This document shows positions 18,344 through 27,276 of a stretch of DNA of 64,000 nucleotides, in pieces (the stretch's first letter is position 1; each line of letters begins with the position of its first letter). Both the position numbers and the translations under genes were made by a program. The notes beneath the pieces are model-generated. The model did no database searches, was not told the DNA's origin, and saw only the letters and a program-made list of their open reading frames with translations. Source of the DNA: Aequorivita sp. CIP111184 (lineage in GTDB: Bacteria > Bacteroidota > Bacteroidia > Flavobacteriales > Flavobacteriaceae); the NCBI RefSeq assembly GCF_900489465.1, contig NZ_UEFQ01000019.1, positions 62,001-126,000 on the forward strand. The letters are read 5' to 3'.

Positions 18344-19039
18344 ATGGAAGAAAACACTTCTTTTTCCATAAAAAACTGGAACGAAGACGACCGCCCGCGC
18401 GAAAAATTACTACTTAAAGGACGAATAGCTCTTAGTGATGCCGAGCTAATTGCAATCCTTATTGGTTCAGGCAGTCGCAATGAAAGTGCCGTTTCTTTAA
18501 GCCAACGAATTTTAGCGTCGGTCGATAATAATTTAAGCGAACTGGGAAGGCTATCCATTCCTGAATTAATTGAATTCAAAGGGATAGGAGAGGCCAAGGC
18601 AATAAGTATAGCTGCAGCAATGGAACTGGGGCGAAGAAGAAGAACGGGTGAAGCCTTGGAACGTAAAAAAATTACTTCCAGTAACTCGGTTTTCGAATAT
18701 GTACAGCCCATTATTGGCGAACTTCCACACGAAGAATTTTGGATATTATATTTAAACAATTCCAACAAAGTTATAAAGAGCGCCCAACTAAGTAAAGGTG
18801 GAATAACCGGAACAGTGGTAGATGTTAGATTGGCTTTTAAGGAAGCTTTGCAGCTTGGAGCTGTGGGTATTATTTTGGCTCACAATCATCCATCAGGAAC
18901 CTTAAGGCCTAGCCAAGCAGATATTCAACTTACTAAAAAATTGAAAGTAGCTGGAGATAGCTTGGACATAAAAGTGCTGGATCACCTCATAATTACCGAA
19001 AAAGCGTACTTTAGCTTTGCCGATGAAAATATGCTGTAA
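18344..19039 (+). CDS. radC: RadC family protein (JAB/MPN metalloprotein)
   Basis: A 231-residue protein with an N-terminal helix-hairpin-helix region (about residues 45-75, LSELGRLSIPELIEFKGIGEAKAISI) and a C-terminal JAB1/MPN-type metal-binding domain carrying the hallmark HNHPSG followed by SQADIQLT. RadC was once tied to DNA repair, but its biochemical role is unsettled. I start it at the ATG at 18344 (MEENTSFSIKNW); an upstream start at 18281 would add 21 residues that are not family-like and would run through the dyad and the -7-like box. Confidence 0.92.
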   Translation: MEENTSFSIKNWNEDDRPREKLLLKGRIALSDAELIAILIGSGSRNESAVSLSQRILASVDNNLSELGRLSIPELIEFKGIGEAKAISIAAAMELGRRRRTGEALERKKITSSNSVFEYVQPIIGELPHEEFWILYLNNSNKVIKSAQLSKGGITGTVVDVRLAFKEALQLGAVGIILAHNHPSGTLRPSQADIQLTKKLKVAGDSLDIKVLDHLIITEKAYFSFADENML

Positions 19040-19045
19040 TCCGCT

Positions 19046-20341
19046 ATGATTTTAATCTACACCCAAAAACTTACCCCCCGTATTTCCTATATCTTTAAGC
19101 ATATTTGCTTGCGCATTTTGGGTATTGATGTTTTGTTCACATCTGTAATTGAGGAGTTTATTTCACATACTGGTCCTAAAATTTCTTATGTGAAAAAGCC
19201 TTTGGGTAACGAACTTTTCTTTCAAAGTTATGGTCTTTTGGAACAACAAGGTTTTGAGTCTATTGACATAACTGTAAAAAAATGGGGTGATACATTTGGT
19301 TTTTTTTCGGTTTCAGCGCAAAGCCATTTGCCATTTGATATCTTTTCTGCCAGTTTTTATATGATTTCTCGTTATGAGGAATATCTACCTCATGTAAAAG
19401 ATGAAACTGGGCGTTTTATGGCATCGGAAAGCTTGGCTTTAAAAGAGGGATTTCTCCATCAACCTGTTGTAGATATTTGGACATATATTTTCAAGGAAAA
19501 ACTTTTGGAAGCTTTTCCCGAAATGATTTTCCCAGAAAAAAAACTAACGGTTCACCCTGTAATCGAGGCCGCCCAGCCATACGCTTATAAACAAAAAGGT
19601 ATTTTTCGTACTTTTGTGGGGTATGCAAATAGTTTTTTTCAAGGGAAGCTCAGAAACATTATAGCCCGTACTCAAGTAATATCGGGATTAAAACGCGATC
19701 CATTGGACACATTTAAATGGATTGTAAACAAAGCCACAAGAAGCAAATTTAATCTTACCGTTTTCTTTCTTTTGGGCAATTCCCTTGTCTTTGATGAAAG
19801 CATGAACACGCATAGGCAGAAGTTCAAAATGCTCATAAAATATGTGTCTGATTATAAAGAAGTGGGGCTTATTTTTTCATATGGCTCATTGAGTAATTAT
19901 GAATTGCTGAAAAGTGAAAAGCGCCGAATGGAAGAAATTACAAATCGTTCCTTGGGGAGTTCCATGAATTCTGAATATTTGGTAAACCTACCTGATATAT
20001 ACCGCCATTTAGTAGAGCTGGAAGTGAAAAAAGATTATACCATGGTATTTCGTGATACGGTTGGCTTTAGGGCCGGCACTTGCACGCCTTTTCTTTTCTA
20101 TGATTTGGATTACGAAATTAAAACACCTTTAGTAGTTCATCCAGCAGCAATGACCACATTTGCTTTTCAAAAGAAATATGCGTCAGATATTGAAAAAACG
20201 ATAAACAGTACCATAAATGCGGTAGCTAAAGTTAATGGAACTTTTACGATGATTTTTTCAAACAAGGACTTTGCTTACACAGAAAACAATAAAGTTTGGC
20301 GGAACATATTTTCTGAAAAATTAGACGAATATGCCCAATAG
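19046..20341 (+). CDS. Polysaccharide deacetylase-related protein (DUF7033-like)
   Basis: A 431-residue protein of a kind often annotated in Flavobacteriaceae as polysaccharide deacetylase family. The N-terminal half, with RYEEYLPHVKDETGRFMASESLA near residue 112, matches my memory of DUF7033. The C-terminal half has the alternating strand/helix pattern of a deacetylase barrel (LTVFFLLGNSLVFDE, VGLIFSYGSLSNYELL, RDTVGFRAGTC). No signal peptide is visible, and I cannot identify the full Asp/His metal triad, so catalytic activity is uncertain. The last 11 bases overlap the next gene. Envelope sugar modification is a guess. Confidence 0.6.
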   Translation: MILIYTQKLTPRISYIFKHICLRILGIDVLFTSVIEEFISHTGPKISYVKKPLGNELFFQSYGLLEQQGFESIDITVKKWGDTFGFFSVSAQSHLPFDIFSASFYMISRYEEYLPHVKDETGRFMASESLALKEGFLHQPVVDIWTYIFKEKLLEAFPEMIFPEKKLTVHPVIEAAQPYAYKQKGIFRTFVGYANSFFQGKLRNIIARTQVISGLKRDPLDTFKWIVNKATRSKFNLTVFFLLGNSLVFDESMNTHRQKFKMLIKYVSDYKEVGLIFSYGSLSNYELLKSEKRRMEEITNRSLGSSMNSEYLVNLPDIYRHLVELEVKKDYTMVFRDTVGFRAGTCTPFLFYDLDYEIKTPLVVHPAAMTTFAFQKKYASDIEKTINSTINAVAKVNGTFTMIFSNKDFAYTENNKVWRNIFSEKLDEYAQ

Positions 20342-21020
20342 TAATATTACAGACGTTTTTTTTGATCTAGACCATACCCTGTGGGATTTTGACAAAAACT
20401 CTGCTTTGGCGTTTGAACGAGTTTTTCAAAAACATGAAATTGATTTACCTGTAAAAGATTTCTTGAAAGAATACGAGCCCATTAATTTAATTTATTGGAA
20501 AAAATATAGGGAAGAAACGGTTACAAAAGAGCAACTTCGAAGGGGACGACTTACCGAGACTTTTGATTTTTTCAATATACAATTTCCACTTGAAACAATA
20601 GATATACTGGCAACTTGCTACATTGAAGAACTTCCTATAGACAATCACCTTTTTGATGATGCAATTGAAATTCTTGAATACCTTTCTAAAAAATATAATC
20701 TTCACATAATAACTAACGGTTTTGAGGAAGTACAGTATCTCAAGCTTAAAAACAGTGATATAAAAAAATATTTTTTCTCTATCACCACTTCAGAAGAGGT
20801 AGGGTTAAAGAAGCCCAATCCTGTTATATTTGAAACTGCTCTCATAAAAGCTTCCACCGTGCCACAAAAAAGTATAATGATTGGCGACAGTTTTGAAGCT
20901 GATATTGTTGGAGCAGAAAACGTGGGAATGCATACATTATTTTTTAATTTCAGAAATGAAATTGTGGCCGACACTTATTTTTCTGTTACTAAACTTTCGG
21001 AAATTAAAAAGTATTTGTAG
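20331..21020 (+). CDS. YjjG-family noncanonical pyrimidine nucleotidase (HAD)
   Basis: A 229-residue haloacid dehalogenase-type phosphatase. The nucleophile motif is FFDLDHTLWDF (residues 9-19, Asp-Leu-Asp), motif II is the IITNGF strand near 124, the motif III lysine is in VGLKKPNP near 160, and motif IV is MIGDSFEADIVGA near 182. The pattern and the cap size match the YjjG house-cleaning nucleotidases, which hydrolyse unusual pyrimidine monophosphates; other HAD substrates remain possible. It overlaps the preceding gene by 11 bases, so the two are probably co-translated. Confidence 0.85.
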   Translation: MPNSNITDVFFDLDHTLWDFDKNSALAFERVFQKHEIDLPVKDFLKEYEPINLIYWKKYREETVTKEQLRRGRLTETFDFFNIQFPLETIDILATCYIEELPIDNHLFDDAIEILEYLSKKYNLHIITNGFEEVQYLKLKNSDIKKYFFSITTSEEVGLKKPNPVIFETALIKASTVPQKSIMIGDSFEADIVGAENVGMHTLFFNFRNEIVADTYFSVTKLSEIKKYL

Positions 21021-21070
21021 TAATAATCCTGCATAAAAATACGTTAACCACAAGTAAATTATCCCCACTT

Positions 21071-21616
21071 ATGAATAAATCCCTATCCCTACCTATCTTT
21101 GCGGTATGTTTATGTCTTTTTTTTACGGCCTGCATACAGGATACCAATTTTGACCAAGCCGAGGATATTGCCCTAACTCCAGTTGTTGAACTGGACTTGA
21201 TTTATTTCAACCTTCGGGCCGATCAATTTTTTGATACTATAAATTCCAGTCCAATCCTTACCGTTCGTGATACTACCGAGATTAAATTTCTGGACGATAG
21301 TAGCTTACAGGAAAGCCTGAAAAGAGCTGAGTTCTATTTTAAGTTTACAAATAGCATTCCCCGAACTTTTCAAGTAGATTTTCAATTTTTAAGTGAAACC
21401 AACGATACCACATATGTTACAGGCACTTCGGTTGCGGAAGGCACGCTAGCCGCTCCCATAATTACGGAATTTATTGAAAATGTAGAAGGCGATGATATTT
21501 TGCAAATTACGCAAGCAAATAAGGTTGTGGTTTCGGTAACCATACCTTCTTCTGATGAAAATTTGGAAGGTACATTGAATCTAAAATCCAAAACCACCTA
21601 CTTTTTGGAATACTAA
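21071..21616 (+). CDS. Hypothetical lipoprotein
   Basis: A 181-residue protein with a lipoprotein signal peptide: basic start, hydrophobic core and lipobox FTAC, with the acylated Cys at residue 21. The mature part begins IQDTNFDQAEDIAL and is rich in beta strands, with no domain I recognise. It lies only 4 bases before the DUF5723 barrel gene, which is itself coupled to a secreted protein gene, so the three probably act together at the outer membrane. Function unknown. Confidence 0.75.
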   Translation: MNKSLSLPIFAVCLCLFFTACIQDTNFDQAEDIALTPVVELDLIYFNLRADQFFDTINSSPILTVRDTTEIKFLDDSSLQESLKRAEFYFKFTNSIPRTFQVDFQFLSETNDTTYVTGTSVAEGTLAAPIITEFIENVEGDDILQITQANKVVVSVTIPSSDENLEGTLNLKSKTTYFLEY

Positions 21617-21620
21617 TACC

Positions 21621-23036
21621 ATGCGAAATTTTTTAACTATCATACTATCCCTTTTGGGCTTCTTTGCTATTTCTCAAAATAAGCAAATACTTTATGGTTT
21701 TGATGATGTTCCCCAGTCATTAATGCTCAATCCTGGAATGAAAGTAACCCAAAAAAAACATTATGGGATTCCTTTTTTGTCCCAAATACACTTTAATGGA
21801 GGTTCATCGGGAGTATCAGTATATGATATTTTTAAAGATGGAAATGACAATATAAATGACCGGATAACAAAAAAAATATTCGAAATGAAGAATACTGATT
21901 TCTTCACAGCCACACAGCAGTTAGAAATTATCAATTTTGGGTGGCGTGCGAAGAATGAAATATATTTTTCGGGAGGTATTTATCAAGAATTTGATTTTAT
22001 AACTTACTTCCCAAGAGATTTGGCAATTCTTGCGTGGGAAGGAAACCGCGATTATTTGAATTATGAATTCGATTTGGGAGAAATAAGCACGACCGGTGAT
22101 TTTATGACCGTGTATCATTTTGGAGTAAATAAACAGATTACGGATAAACTAACAGTAGGAGCGCGGATTAAATTATATTCCAGCATGTTTAGCTATAGAA
22201 GTGTTGATAATACGGGAACTTTTGTAACTACATTGGGAGATGAAAATGCTGAAAATATCTACGAGCATACTGTTCGAAATGCAGATGTTACTGTAGAAAC
22301 CTCTGGTTATGCTTCACTACGGGAATTGGATGGTTCTGCTCAGGTTACAAGTGAAATTTTGGGGCGTGCTTTTTTTGGAGGTAACTTAGGAGTAGGAGTG
22401 GACTTGGGTTTTACTTATGATATTAATGAAGCTTTCACTTTCTCTGCGAGTGCACAGGATGTTGGCGCTATTTTTCATTCAAAAGATGTTGAAAGTTATC
22501 GCGCTCACGGAGACTACACATTGAACGGGATAAATCTAGTTTTTCCTCCATTGAATCAAGGTGAATCTACATTTCCGTATTATAATAATCTAGAGGATGA
22601 AATAGAACGCGAAATTCCTATTGATACGCTTCATAAGTCATATACACAATTTCGCCCCGTAAAATTTAATGCAGCATTAAGTTTTGGTTTTGGTAGATTT
22701 AACTCCTCTGGGGCTTGTGATTGTTTAAATATGGGGGGAGGCACGCTTCACAAACAGAATGTAGGGCTTCAATTTTATTCTATTTTTAGGCCGAAAGGAC
22801 CACAAATGGCTGGAACTTTTTTTTACCACAGGAGGCTCACAGAGTATCTTTCGGCGAAAGCAACTTATACCGTAGATTCCTATTCGTTTTCTAATGTTGG
22901 CCTTGGTGTTTCAGCAGATATTGGAAAATTTAATGTCTATATAGCTGCTGATAACCTGATAAAATATAGCAATTTGGCAAAAGCAAAAAGTGTATCTTTA
23001 CAATTAGGTTTTAATATTATAATTGACGAAGAATGA
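21621..23036 (+). CDS. DUF5723 family outer membrane protein
   Basis: A 471-residue protein with a signal peptide (cleavage after about residue 18, FFAISQN) and the early block LYGFDDVPQSLMLNPGM that I associate with DUF5723. The rest shows alternating aromatic strands typical of a PorV/FadL-like beta barrel, such as ITDKLTVGARIKLYSSMFSY and FNVYIAADNLIKYSN. A Cys-x-Cys pair (SSGACDCLNMGGG) occurs near residue 370. The function is not known. The stop overlaps the start of the next gene by 4 bases (ATGA). Confidence 0.75.
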   Translation: MRNFLTIILSLLGFFAISQNKQILYGFDDVPQSLMLNPGMKVTQKKHYGIPFLSQIHFNGGSSGVSVYDIFKDGNDNINDRITKKIFEMKNTDFFTATQQLEIINFGWRAKNEIYFSGGIYQEFDFITYFPRDLAILAWEGNRDYLNYEFDLGEISTTGDFMTVYHFGVNKQITDKLTVGARIKLYSSMFSYRSVDNTGTFVTTLGDENAENIYEHTVRNADVTVETSGYASLRELDGSAQVTSEILGRAFFGGNLGVGVDLGFTYDINEAFTFSASAQDVGAIFHSKDVESYRAHGDYTLNGINLVFPPLNQGESTFPYYNNLEDEIEREIPIDTLHKSYTQFRPVKFNAALSFGFGRFNSSGACDCLNMGGGTLHKQNVGLQFYSIFRPKGPQMAGTFFYHRRLTEYLSAKATYTVDSYSFSNVGLGVSADIGKFNVYIAADNLIKYSNLAKAKSVSLQLGFNIIIDEE

Positions 23037-23830
23037 CACGATTTTTACTACTTTCAATTTCTTTCTTACTTGCCACAAACGCTTTTTCACAAAATACAAA
23101 TTTGAGTGATTACAGCTACGTTGTAATTCCTGAACAGTTTGATTTTTTAAAGGGTAGAGATCTGTATCAAATGAACTCTATGTCAAAATTTTATTTTGAC
23201 AAAAGCGGATTCAATGCTTATTTGGCAGATTCTGCTCCCAATGCCAACCGTTGTGATGGTCTTTATGCAAATGTTGAAGAGCTTAAAAGTATATTAGGAA
23301 CAAAATTACAAATAGTATTAAAAGACTGTAACGATAACGAAATATACAGAAGCCAAGAAGGAAAAAGCAAGTATAAAGAATATGATAAAACATATCAAGA
23401 TGCGCTTAGAAAAGCATTTAATAGTGTTGAAGCAATGGGGGTGAATCAAAAAGATTTGGTGCTGCTAACTGATAGTAGCAATAGTACCGCGGTTTCTAAA
23501 CAAACAAATATAAATTCAGAGGAGCCTGAATTAACAAAACCAAAAGTTTCAAGAGTTTCGGGAATCTTGCTTCCCGACGCAAAATTTTCAAATTATTCCA
23601 ATAATGGAAAAACCTTTTTACTTAGAAAAACCACAGAAGGTTATTCTTTATATGAAGAATCTGCTAGTTCTGAAGATGGACTCTTGCTAAAAGGAAAAAT
23701 AATAGTGATGGACAATGTGGTGAGATATATGGATTCTTCCGGAAATGTATCTGATGCTGCTTTTGATCCTTCGGGGAATCTAATTGTTGGAAATGGTTCT
23801 TCTAAAATGATCTATCTGTCCCAGAACTAA
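23033..23830 (+). CDS. Hypothetical secreted protein
   Basis: 265 residues with a clear Sec signal peptide (MTRFLLLSISFLLATNAFSQ). The mature N-terminal half (YSYVVIPEQFDFLKG to about residue 145) resembles small periplasmic proteins found in many Flavobacteriaceae, but I cannot name a family. The C-terminal part is strand-rich with Gly-Asp turns. The start overlaps the stop of the DUF5723 gene, and its 3' end overlaps the convergent rarA by 4 bases. Function unknown; probably a partner of the two envelope proteins upstream. Confidence 0.7.
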   Translation: MTRFLLLSISFLLATNAFSQNTNLSDYSYVVIPEQFDFLKGRDLYQMNSMSKFYFDKSGFNAYLADSAPNANRCDGLYANVEELKSILGTKLQIVLKDCNDNEIYRSQEGKSKYKEYDKTYQDALRKAFNSVEAMGVNQKDLVLLTDSSNSTAVSKQTNINSEEPELTKPKVSRVSGILLPDAKFSNYSNNGKTFLLRKTTEGYSLYEESASSEDGLLLKGKIIVMDNVVRYMDSSGNVSDAAFDPSGNLIVGNGSSKMIYLSQN

Positions 23831-25104
23831 AAATTGTATTTTTCTTTCCAAAGCTGTTTTAAATAATTTTTCAACGCATTTTCTTTTGGGTTGTTTCCAG
23901 GTTTATAAAACGTGGTACCTTTTATTTCTTCAGGTAAAAATTCATGCGGAACAAAATTGCCTTCATAATTGTGCGCATACTCATATTCCTTTCCGTAGCC
24001 CAATTGTTTCATAAGCTTCGTTGGGGCATTTCTTATAGATAAAGGTACAGATAGGTCGCCTGTTTGCCGAACAGTTTGTTGTGCCTCGCCAATGGCTTTG
24101 TAGGATGCATTGCTTTTAGGTGACGTTGCCAAATATATTGCACATTGACTCAAAATAATTCGAGCTTCTGGATAACCGATGGTATTTACTGCTTGAAAGG
24201 TACTGTTAGCGAGTAATAAAGCATTGGGGTTTGCATTCCCAATATCTTCGGAAGAGAGAATTACCATTCTGCGAGCGATGAATTTTATGTCTTCACCGCC
24301 TTCAATCATTCTGGCCAACCAATATACGGCAGCATTCGGATCACTGCCTCGAATTGATTTTATAAAAGCTGAAATGATATCGTAATGTTGTTCACCAGTT
24401 TTGTCATAAAGCACCGTGTTTTTTTGTGCTTTTTGCATTACGAGTTCGTTGGTGATTAAAACTTTGTCGCTGCTTTCCGAAAGAATCACCAACTCCAAAA
24501 TATTCAAGAGTTTTCTTGCATCACCGCCTGAAAGCCTTATTAACGCTTCAGTTTCCTGCAATTTTACTTTTTTAGAGGATAGAAGTTTGTCTTCTTTGAT
24601 GGCTTTTTTGAGCAGGGCTTCCAAATCTTCGCGGCTAAAAGCTTCCAAAACGTAAACCTGACACCGCGATAAAAGTGCAGGGATTACTTCAAAACTTGGG
24701 TTTTCAGTAGTAGCACCTATAAGTGTTATCCAGCCTTTTTCTACAGCGCCAAGCAGTGAATCTTGCTGCGATTTGCTGAAACGATGTATTTCATCAATAA
24801 AAAGAATCGGGTTTTTTGTAGAAAACAGTGTGTCGCTTTTCTTCGCTTTCTCAATCACTTCTCTAACTGCCGCCACACCGCTGTCCACTGCGCTTAATGT
24901 ATAAAAAGGCCTTCCGCTTTCATTGGCTATAATATTTGCGAGCGTGGTTTTCCCCGTTCCGGGCGGTCCCCAAAAAAGCATTGAGGGAATCATTCCGGTT
25001 TTTAATTGGGAGGTAAGCGAACCCTTAGGTCCAACCAAATGTTGCTGACTTAAATATCCTTCGAGATTATTGGGGCGAATTCGTTCGGCGAGTGGAGCGT
25101 TCAT
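23827..25104 (-). CDS. rarA: Replication-associated recombination protein A (RarA/MgsA)
   Basis: An AAA+ ATPase of the clamp-loader clade acting at stalled replication forks, 425 residues. Walker A is GPPGTGKTTLANIIA near residue 45, Walker B is LFIDEIHRFSKSQQD near 100, and sensor 1 is in LIGATTENPSFEV near 130. The C-terminal tetramerisation region has the family blocks SDPNAAVYWLARMIEGGEDIKFIARR and ASEDIG-like SSEDIGNANP. Full length. It is divergent from the rhomboid gene and ends inside the end of the convergent secreted protein gene. Confidence 0.95.
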   Translation of the reverse strand: MNAPLAERIRPNNLEGYLSQQHLVGPKGSLTSQLKTGMIPSMLFWGPPGTGKTTLANIIANESGRPFYTLSAVDSGVAAVREVIEKAKKSDTLFSTKNPILFIDEIHRFSKSQQDSLLGAVEKGWITLIGATTENPSFEVIPALLSRCQVYVLEAFSREDLEALLKKAIKEDKLLSSKKVKLQETEALIRLSGGDARKLLNILELVILSESSDKVLITNELVMQKAQKNTVLYDKTGEQHYDIISAFIKSIRGSDPNAAVYWLARMIEGGEDIKFIARRMVILSSEDIGNANPNALLLANSTFQAVNTIGYPEARIILSQCAIYLATSPKSNASYKAIGEAQQTVRQTGDLSVPLSIRNAPTKLMKQLGYGKEYEYAHNYEGNFVPHEFLPEEIKGTTFYKPGNNPKENALKNYLKQLWKEKYNF

Positions 25105-25111
25105 ATATATG

Positions 25112-25119
25112 CAAAATTA
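25112..25119 (-). promoter_or_regulatory. -7-like element of rarA
   Basis: Read on the minus strand this is TAATTTTG, a match to TAnnTTTG. Only 7 bases separate it from the rarA ATG, so a transcript from here would be nearly leaderless. No good -33 element is seen. Confidence 0.35.
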
Positions 25120-25155
25120 CAATTTTAATAAATCGGTTTCACTGACAATTTATCA

Positions 25156-25163
25156 TAAATTTG
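25156..25163 (+). promoter_or_regulatory. -7-like element of the rhomboid gene
   Basis: TAAATTTG matches TAnnTTTG and lies 31 bases before the ATG. The -33 region is weak (TTTC with a 15-base spacer). Confidence 0.35.
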
Positions 25164-25194
25164 ATTTTGGGTTTGTTTTTGTAATTAAGTATTT

Positions 25195-25956
25195 ATGTCA
25201 AATCAATTGAAATTTTCTAATTCCGTAATTCTCTATCCTTTACTTTTTGTTATGGTGTTATGGATAGTTTTTTGGGTAGAAAGTGTTTTTGGATATAATT
25301 TCAATTCCTATGGTATTTATCCCAGAAAGATAGAGGGCTTACGTGGTGTAATTTTTAGTCCATTTATTCACGGTAATTTAGAACATCTATTTAACAATTC
25401 TGTTCCCTTATTTGTCTTGACGGCTGCGCTATTTTATTTTTATAGAAATGTACGTTGGAAAGTATTGTTTTTTGGTCTTCTATTGACAGGTTTTGCCACT
25501 TGGTGTATTGGCCGGGCGTCTTTGCACATTGGTGCAAGTGGGGTAGTATACTTACTTGTGGCTTTTTTGTTTTTTAGGGGAATCTTTTCCAAACAGTTTC
25601 AACTTACTGCACTGGCATTGGTTGTTGTCTTTCTTTATGGAGGAATGCTTTGGTATGTGTTTCCTGTAAATCCCGATATTTCTTGGGAAGGACATCTTTC
25701 AGGTTTTTTTGTTGGAATTTTGTTTGCATTTATATACAAAGAAATTCCTATAGAAAACAAAAAGTATGATTGGGAAAAAGAAGATTATAACCCTGAAAAT
25801 GATCCATTTTTAAAGCAGTTTGATGAAAATGGTAATTTTATTGAATTGCCAAAAGAACTTCCGAAAGAAGAGGCGTTAGAACCAAAACCTCTTGGCATTA
25901 GAATAATATATAGCTTAAAAAAGAATCCCGAAAATAAAACTGATAAGCAGTTATAA
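25195..25956 (+). CDS. Rhomboid family intramembrane serine protease
   Basis: A 253-residue membrane protein with about six transmembrane segments in the first 190 residues. Catalytic features of rhomboids are present: HGNLEHLFNNSVPL (the His/Asn block of segment 2), GASGVVYLL with the nucleophile Ser near residue 121, and the general-base His in WEGHLSGFFVG near 164. A hydrophilic C-terminal tail of about 65 residues follows. It cleaves transmembrane substrates, which are unknown here. Its 3' end overlaps the convergent rlmB by 6 bases. Confidence 0.92.
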   Translation: MSNQLKFSNSVILYPLLFVMVLWIVFWVESVFGYNFNSYGIYPRKIEGLRGVIFSPFIHGNLEHLFNNSVPLFVLTAALFYFYRNVRWKVLFFGLLLTGFATWCIGRASLHIGASGVVYLLVAFLFFRGIFSKQFQLTALALVVVFLYGGMLWYVFPVNPDISWEGHLSGFFVGILFAFIYKEIPIENKKYDWEKEDYNPENDPFLKQFDENGNFIELPKELPKEEALEPKPLGIRIIYSLKKNPENKTDKQL

Positions 25957-26691
25957 ACGTCTTTGGCGTGTTACTTCATAAAGCAATGCTCCACAAGCTA
26001 CAGACACGTTTAATGAATTTATTTCACCGAGTAGGGGTAATGAAGCTTTTTGATCTACCAAGCTCAAAACAGATTTTGAAACTCCTTTATCCTCAGAACC
26101 CATGATGATTGCCAATGGTGCTGTTAAATCTAAAGAATATATTTCTGATTGGGTTTTTTCTGTAGCGGCAATAGTTGTTATTCCTGAGCCTTGAAGATAG
26201 AAGATAGCGTCTTTTATATGCTCTACTTTACAAATTGGAATTTTAAAAATTGCACCAGCAGAGGTTTTTACTGTATCACCGGAAACGGGTGCGCCTCCTG
26301 TTTTTTGTATAATAACCGCATCAACACCTGTGCATTCAGCTGTTCTTAAGATTGCTCCAAAATTTCTAACATCAGTAATTTGATCCAAAATTAAAAATAG
26401 AGGTGCTTTTTTATTTTCTAAAACTTTTTCAACTACTTCTTCCAATGAATGGAAAGCAACTGGAGAGGTAACTGCAACAATGCCTTGATGATTTCCTTTT
26501 GTAAGTTTGTTAAGTTTTTCAAAAGGAACAATGCTTACCGGAATGTTTTCTCTCTCAAGATCTTTGATGATATTTTCAATCTTATCACTATCAATTCCTT
26601 TTTGAATAAAAACTTTATCAAAAACAATTTTTGAAGACAGTGCTTCCTTTACGGGGTAAATTCCAAAAATGGTACTGGTTTTATCTCGCAT
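25951..26691 (-). CDS. rlmB: 23S rRNA (guanosine(2251)-2'-O)-methyltransferase RlmB
   Basis: A SpoU/TrmH-family knotted methyltransferase of 246 residues. The N-terminal substrate-binding domain starts TIFGIYPVKEAL. The catalytic domain has the three SpoU motifs: LDQITDVRNFGAILRTAE near residue 98, IIMGSEDKGVS near 195, and LGEINSLNVSVACGALLYE near 220. RlmB methylates the ribose of G2251 in the P-site loop of 23S rRNA. Other SpoU enzymes share these motifs, so the exact target is inferred from domain layout and length. Confidence 0.9.
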   Translation of the reverse strand: MRDKTSTIFGIYPVKEALSSKIVFDKVFIQKGIDSDKIENIIKDLERENIPVSIVPFEKLNKLTKGNHQGIVAVTSPVAFHSLEEVVEKVLENKKAPLFLILDQITDVRNFGAILRTAECTGVDAVIIQKTGGAPVSGDTVKTSAGAIFKIPICKVEHIKDAIFYLQGSGITTIAATEKTQSEIYSLDLTAPLAIIMGSEDKGVSKSVLSLVDQKASLPLLGEINSLNVSVACGALLYEVTRQRRL

Positions 26692-26729
26692 ACTTATAGT
26701 TTAGTCTTCAATTTATATAATATTGGTTG

Positions 26730-26737
26730 CAAAGGTA
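26730..26737 (-). promoter_or_regulatory. -7 element of rlmB
   Basis: TACCTTTG on the minus strand is a full match to TAnnTTTG and lies 38 bases before the rlmB ATG. A -33 TTTG is not evident. Confidence 0.45.
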
Positions 26738-26779
26738 AAGAGAATAACGAATGTATTTTTATAAATAGGCATTAAAAAA

Positions 26780-26807
26780 AAAGCATCCCTTGAAAAAGGG
26801 ATGCTTT
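26780..26807 (-). terminator. Terminator of the SusC/SusD operon
   Basis: A perfect 12-base stem (AAAGCATCCCTT pairing with AAGGGATGCTTT) with a GAAA loop, followed on the minus strand by a run of T (A residues 26774-26780 on the plus strand). It lies just beyond the stop of the small lipoprotein gene at 26830. Confidence 0.88.
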
Positions 26808-26829
26808 ATAAATATTAGTAAGTTAAAAA

Positions 26830-27255
26830 TTAATTTTTAACTCCTATTAGAGTTCTTCCTCCAGAAACAATATTAGCGTCTCCTTGAATTGCGATACGGA
26901 AAAAACGTCTAGTATCATCAATAGAATTATCTATAGCAGTAACGCCAAATTTTACTTCACGTGTATTTGCTGGAACGGTAACTGTACTTTCAAAAGAATA
27001 GTTCTCAGGCGCAGTTGGCAATGTATCTACTGGTACAGTAATCACTGTAAAAGTTCTTGCAGAACTTGATAAATCAGATACAAAAAGACTAACGCTATCT
27101 GTTTTGGAACCACCTTCTGGAACACTAATGTTCTTAGTGAGGGTAATAAAACCTACAGTAGTTTTGCGTTCTGCGTTATAGTCGTCATACGTCTCGCAAG
27201 AAACAGTAACGATTGCTAAGGCAAGTATTACAAGTAATATATTAACTTTTTTCAT
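26830..27255 (-). CDS. Small SusCD-associated lipoprotein, beta-sandwich type
   Basis: 141 residues with a lipoprotein signal ending in lipobox TVSC (Cys 20). The mature part looks like one beta-sandwich domain: the strand pattern and the late block VPANTREVKFGVTAIDNSIDD followed by RRFFRIAIQG resemble a Calx-beta-like repeat, but I would not assign the family firmly. It is the last gene of the susC-susD operon, 21 bases after susD. By analogy with SusE-type proteins it may be a surface ligand-binding accessory of the transporter. Substrate unknown. Confidence 0.65.
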   Translation of the reverse strand: MKKVNILLVILALAIVTVSCETYDDYNAERKTTVGFITLTKNISVPEGGSKTDSVSLFVSDLSSSARTFTVITVPVDTLPTAPENYSFESTVTVPANTREVKFGVTAIDNSIDDTRRFFRIAIQGDANIVSGGRTLIGVKN

Positions 27256-27276
27256 TTTTATAGATTTTAAGAATTA

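Noticed and set aside
21094-21101. TATCTTTG, a perfect -7 consensus match, just inside the lipoprotein gene
   Set aside because: It lies within the signal peptide codons, has no -33 partner, and the following ATGs are out of frame. The lipoprotein start at 21071 is better supported.
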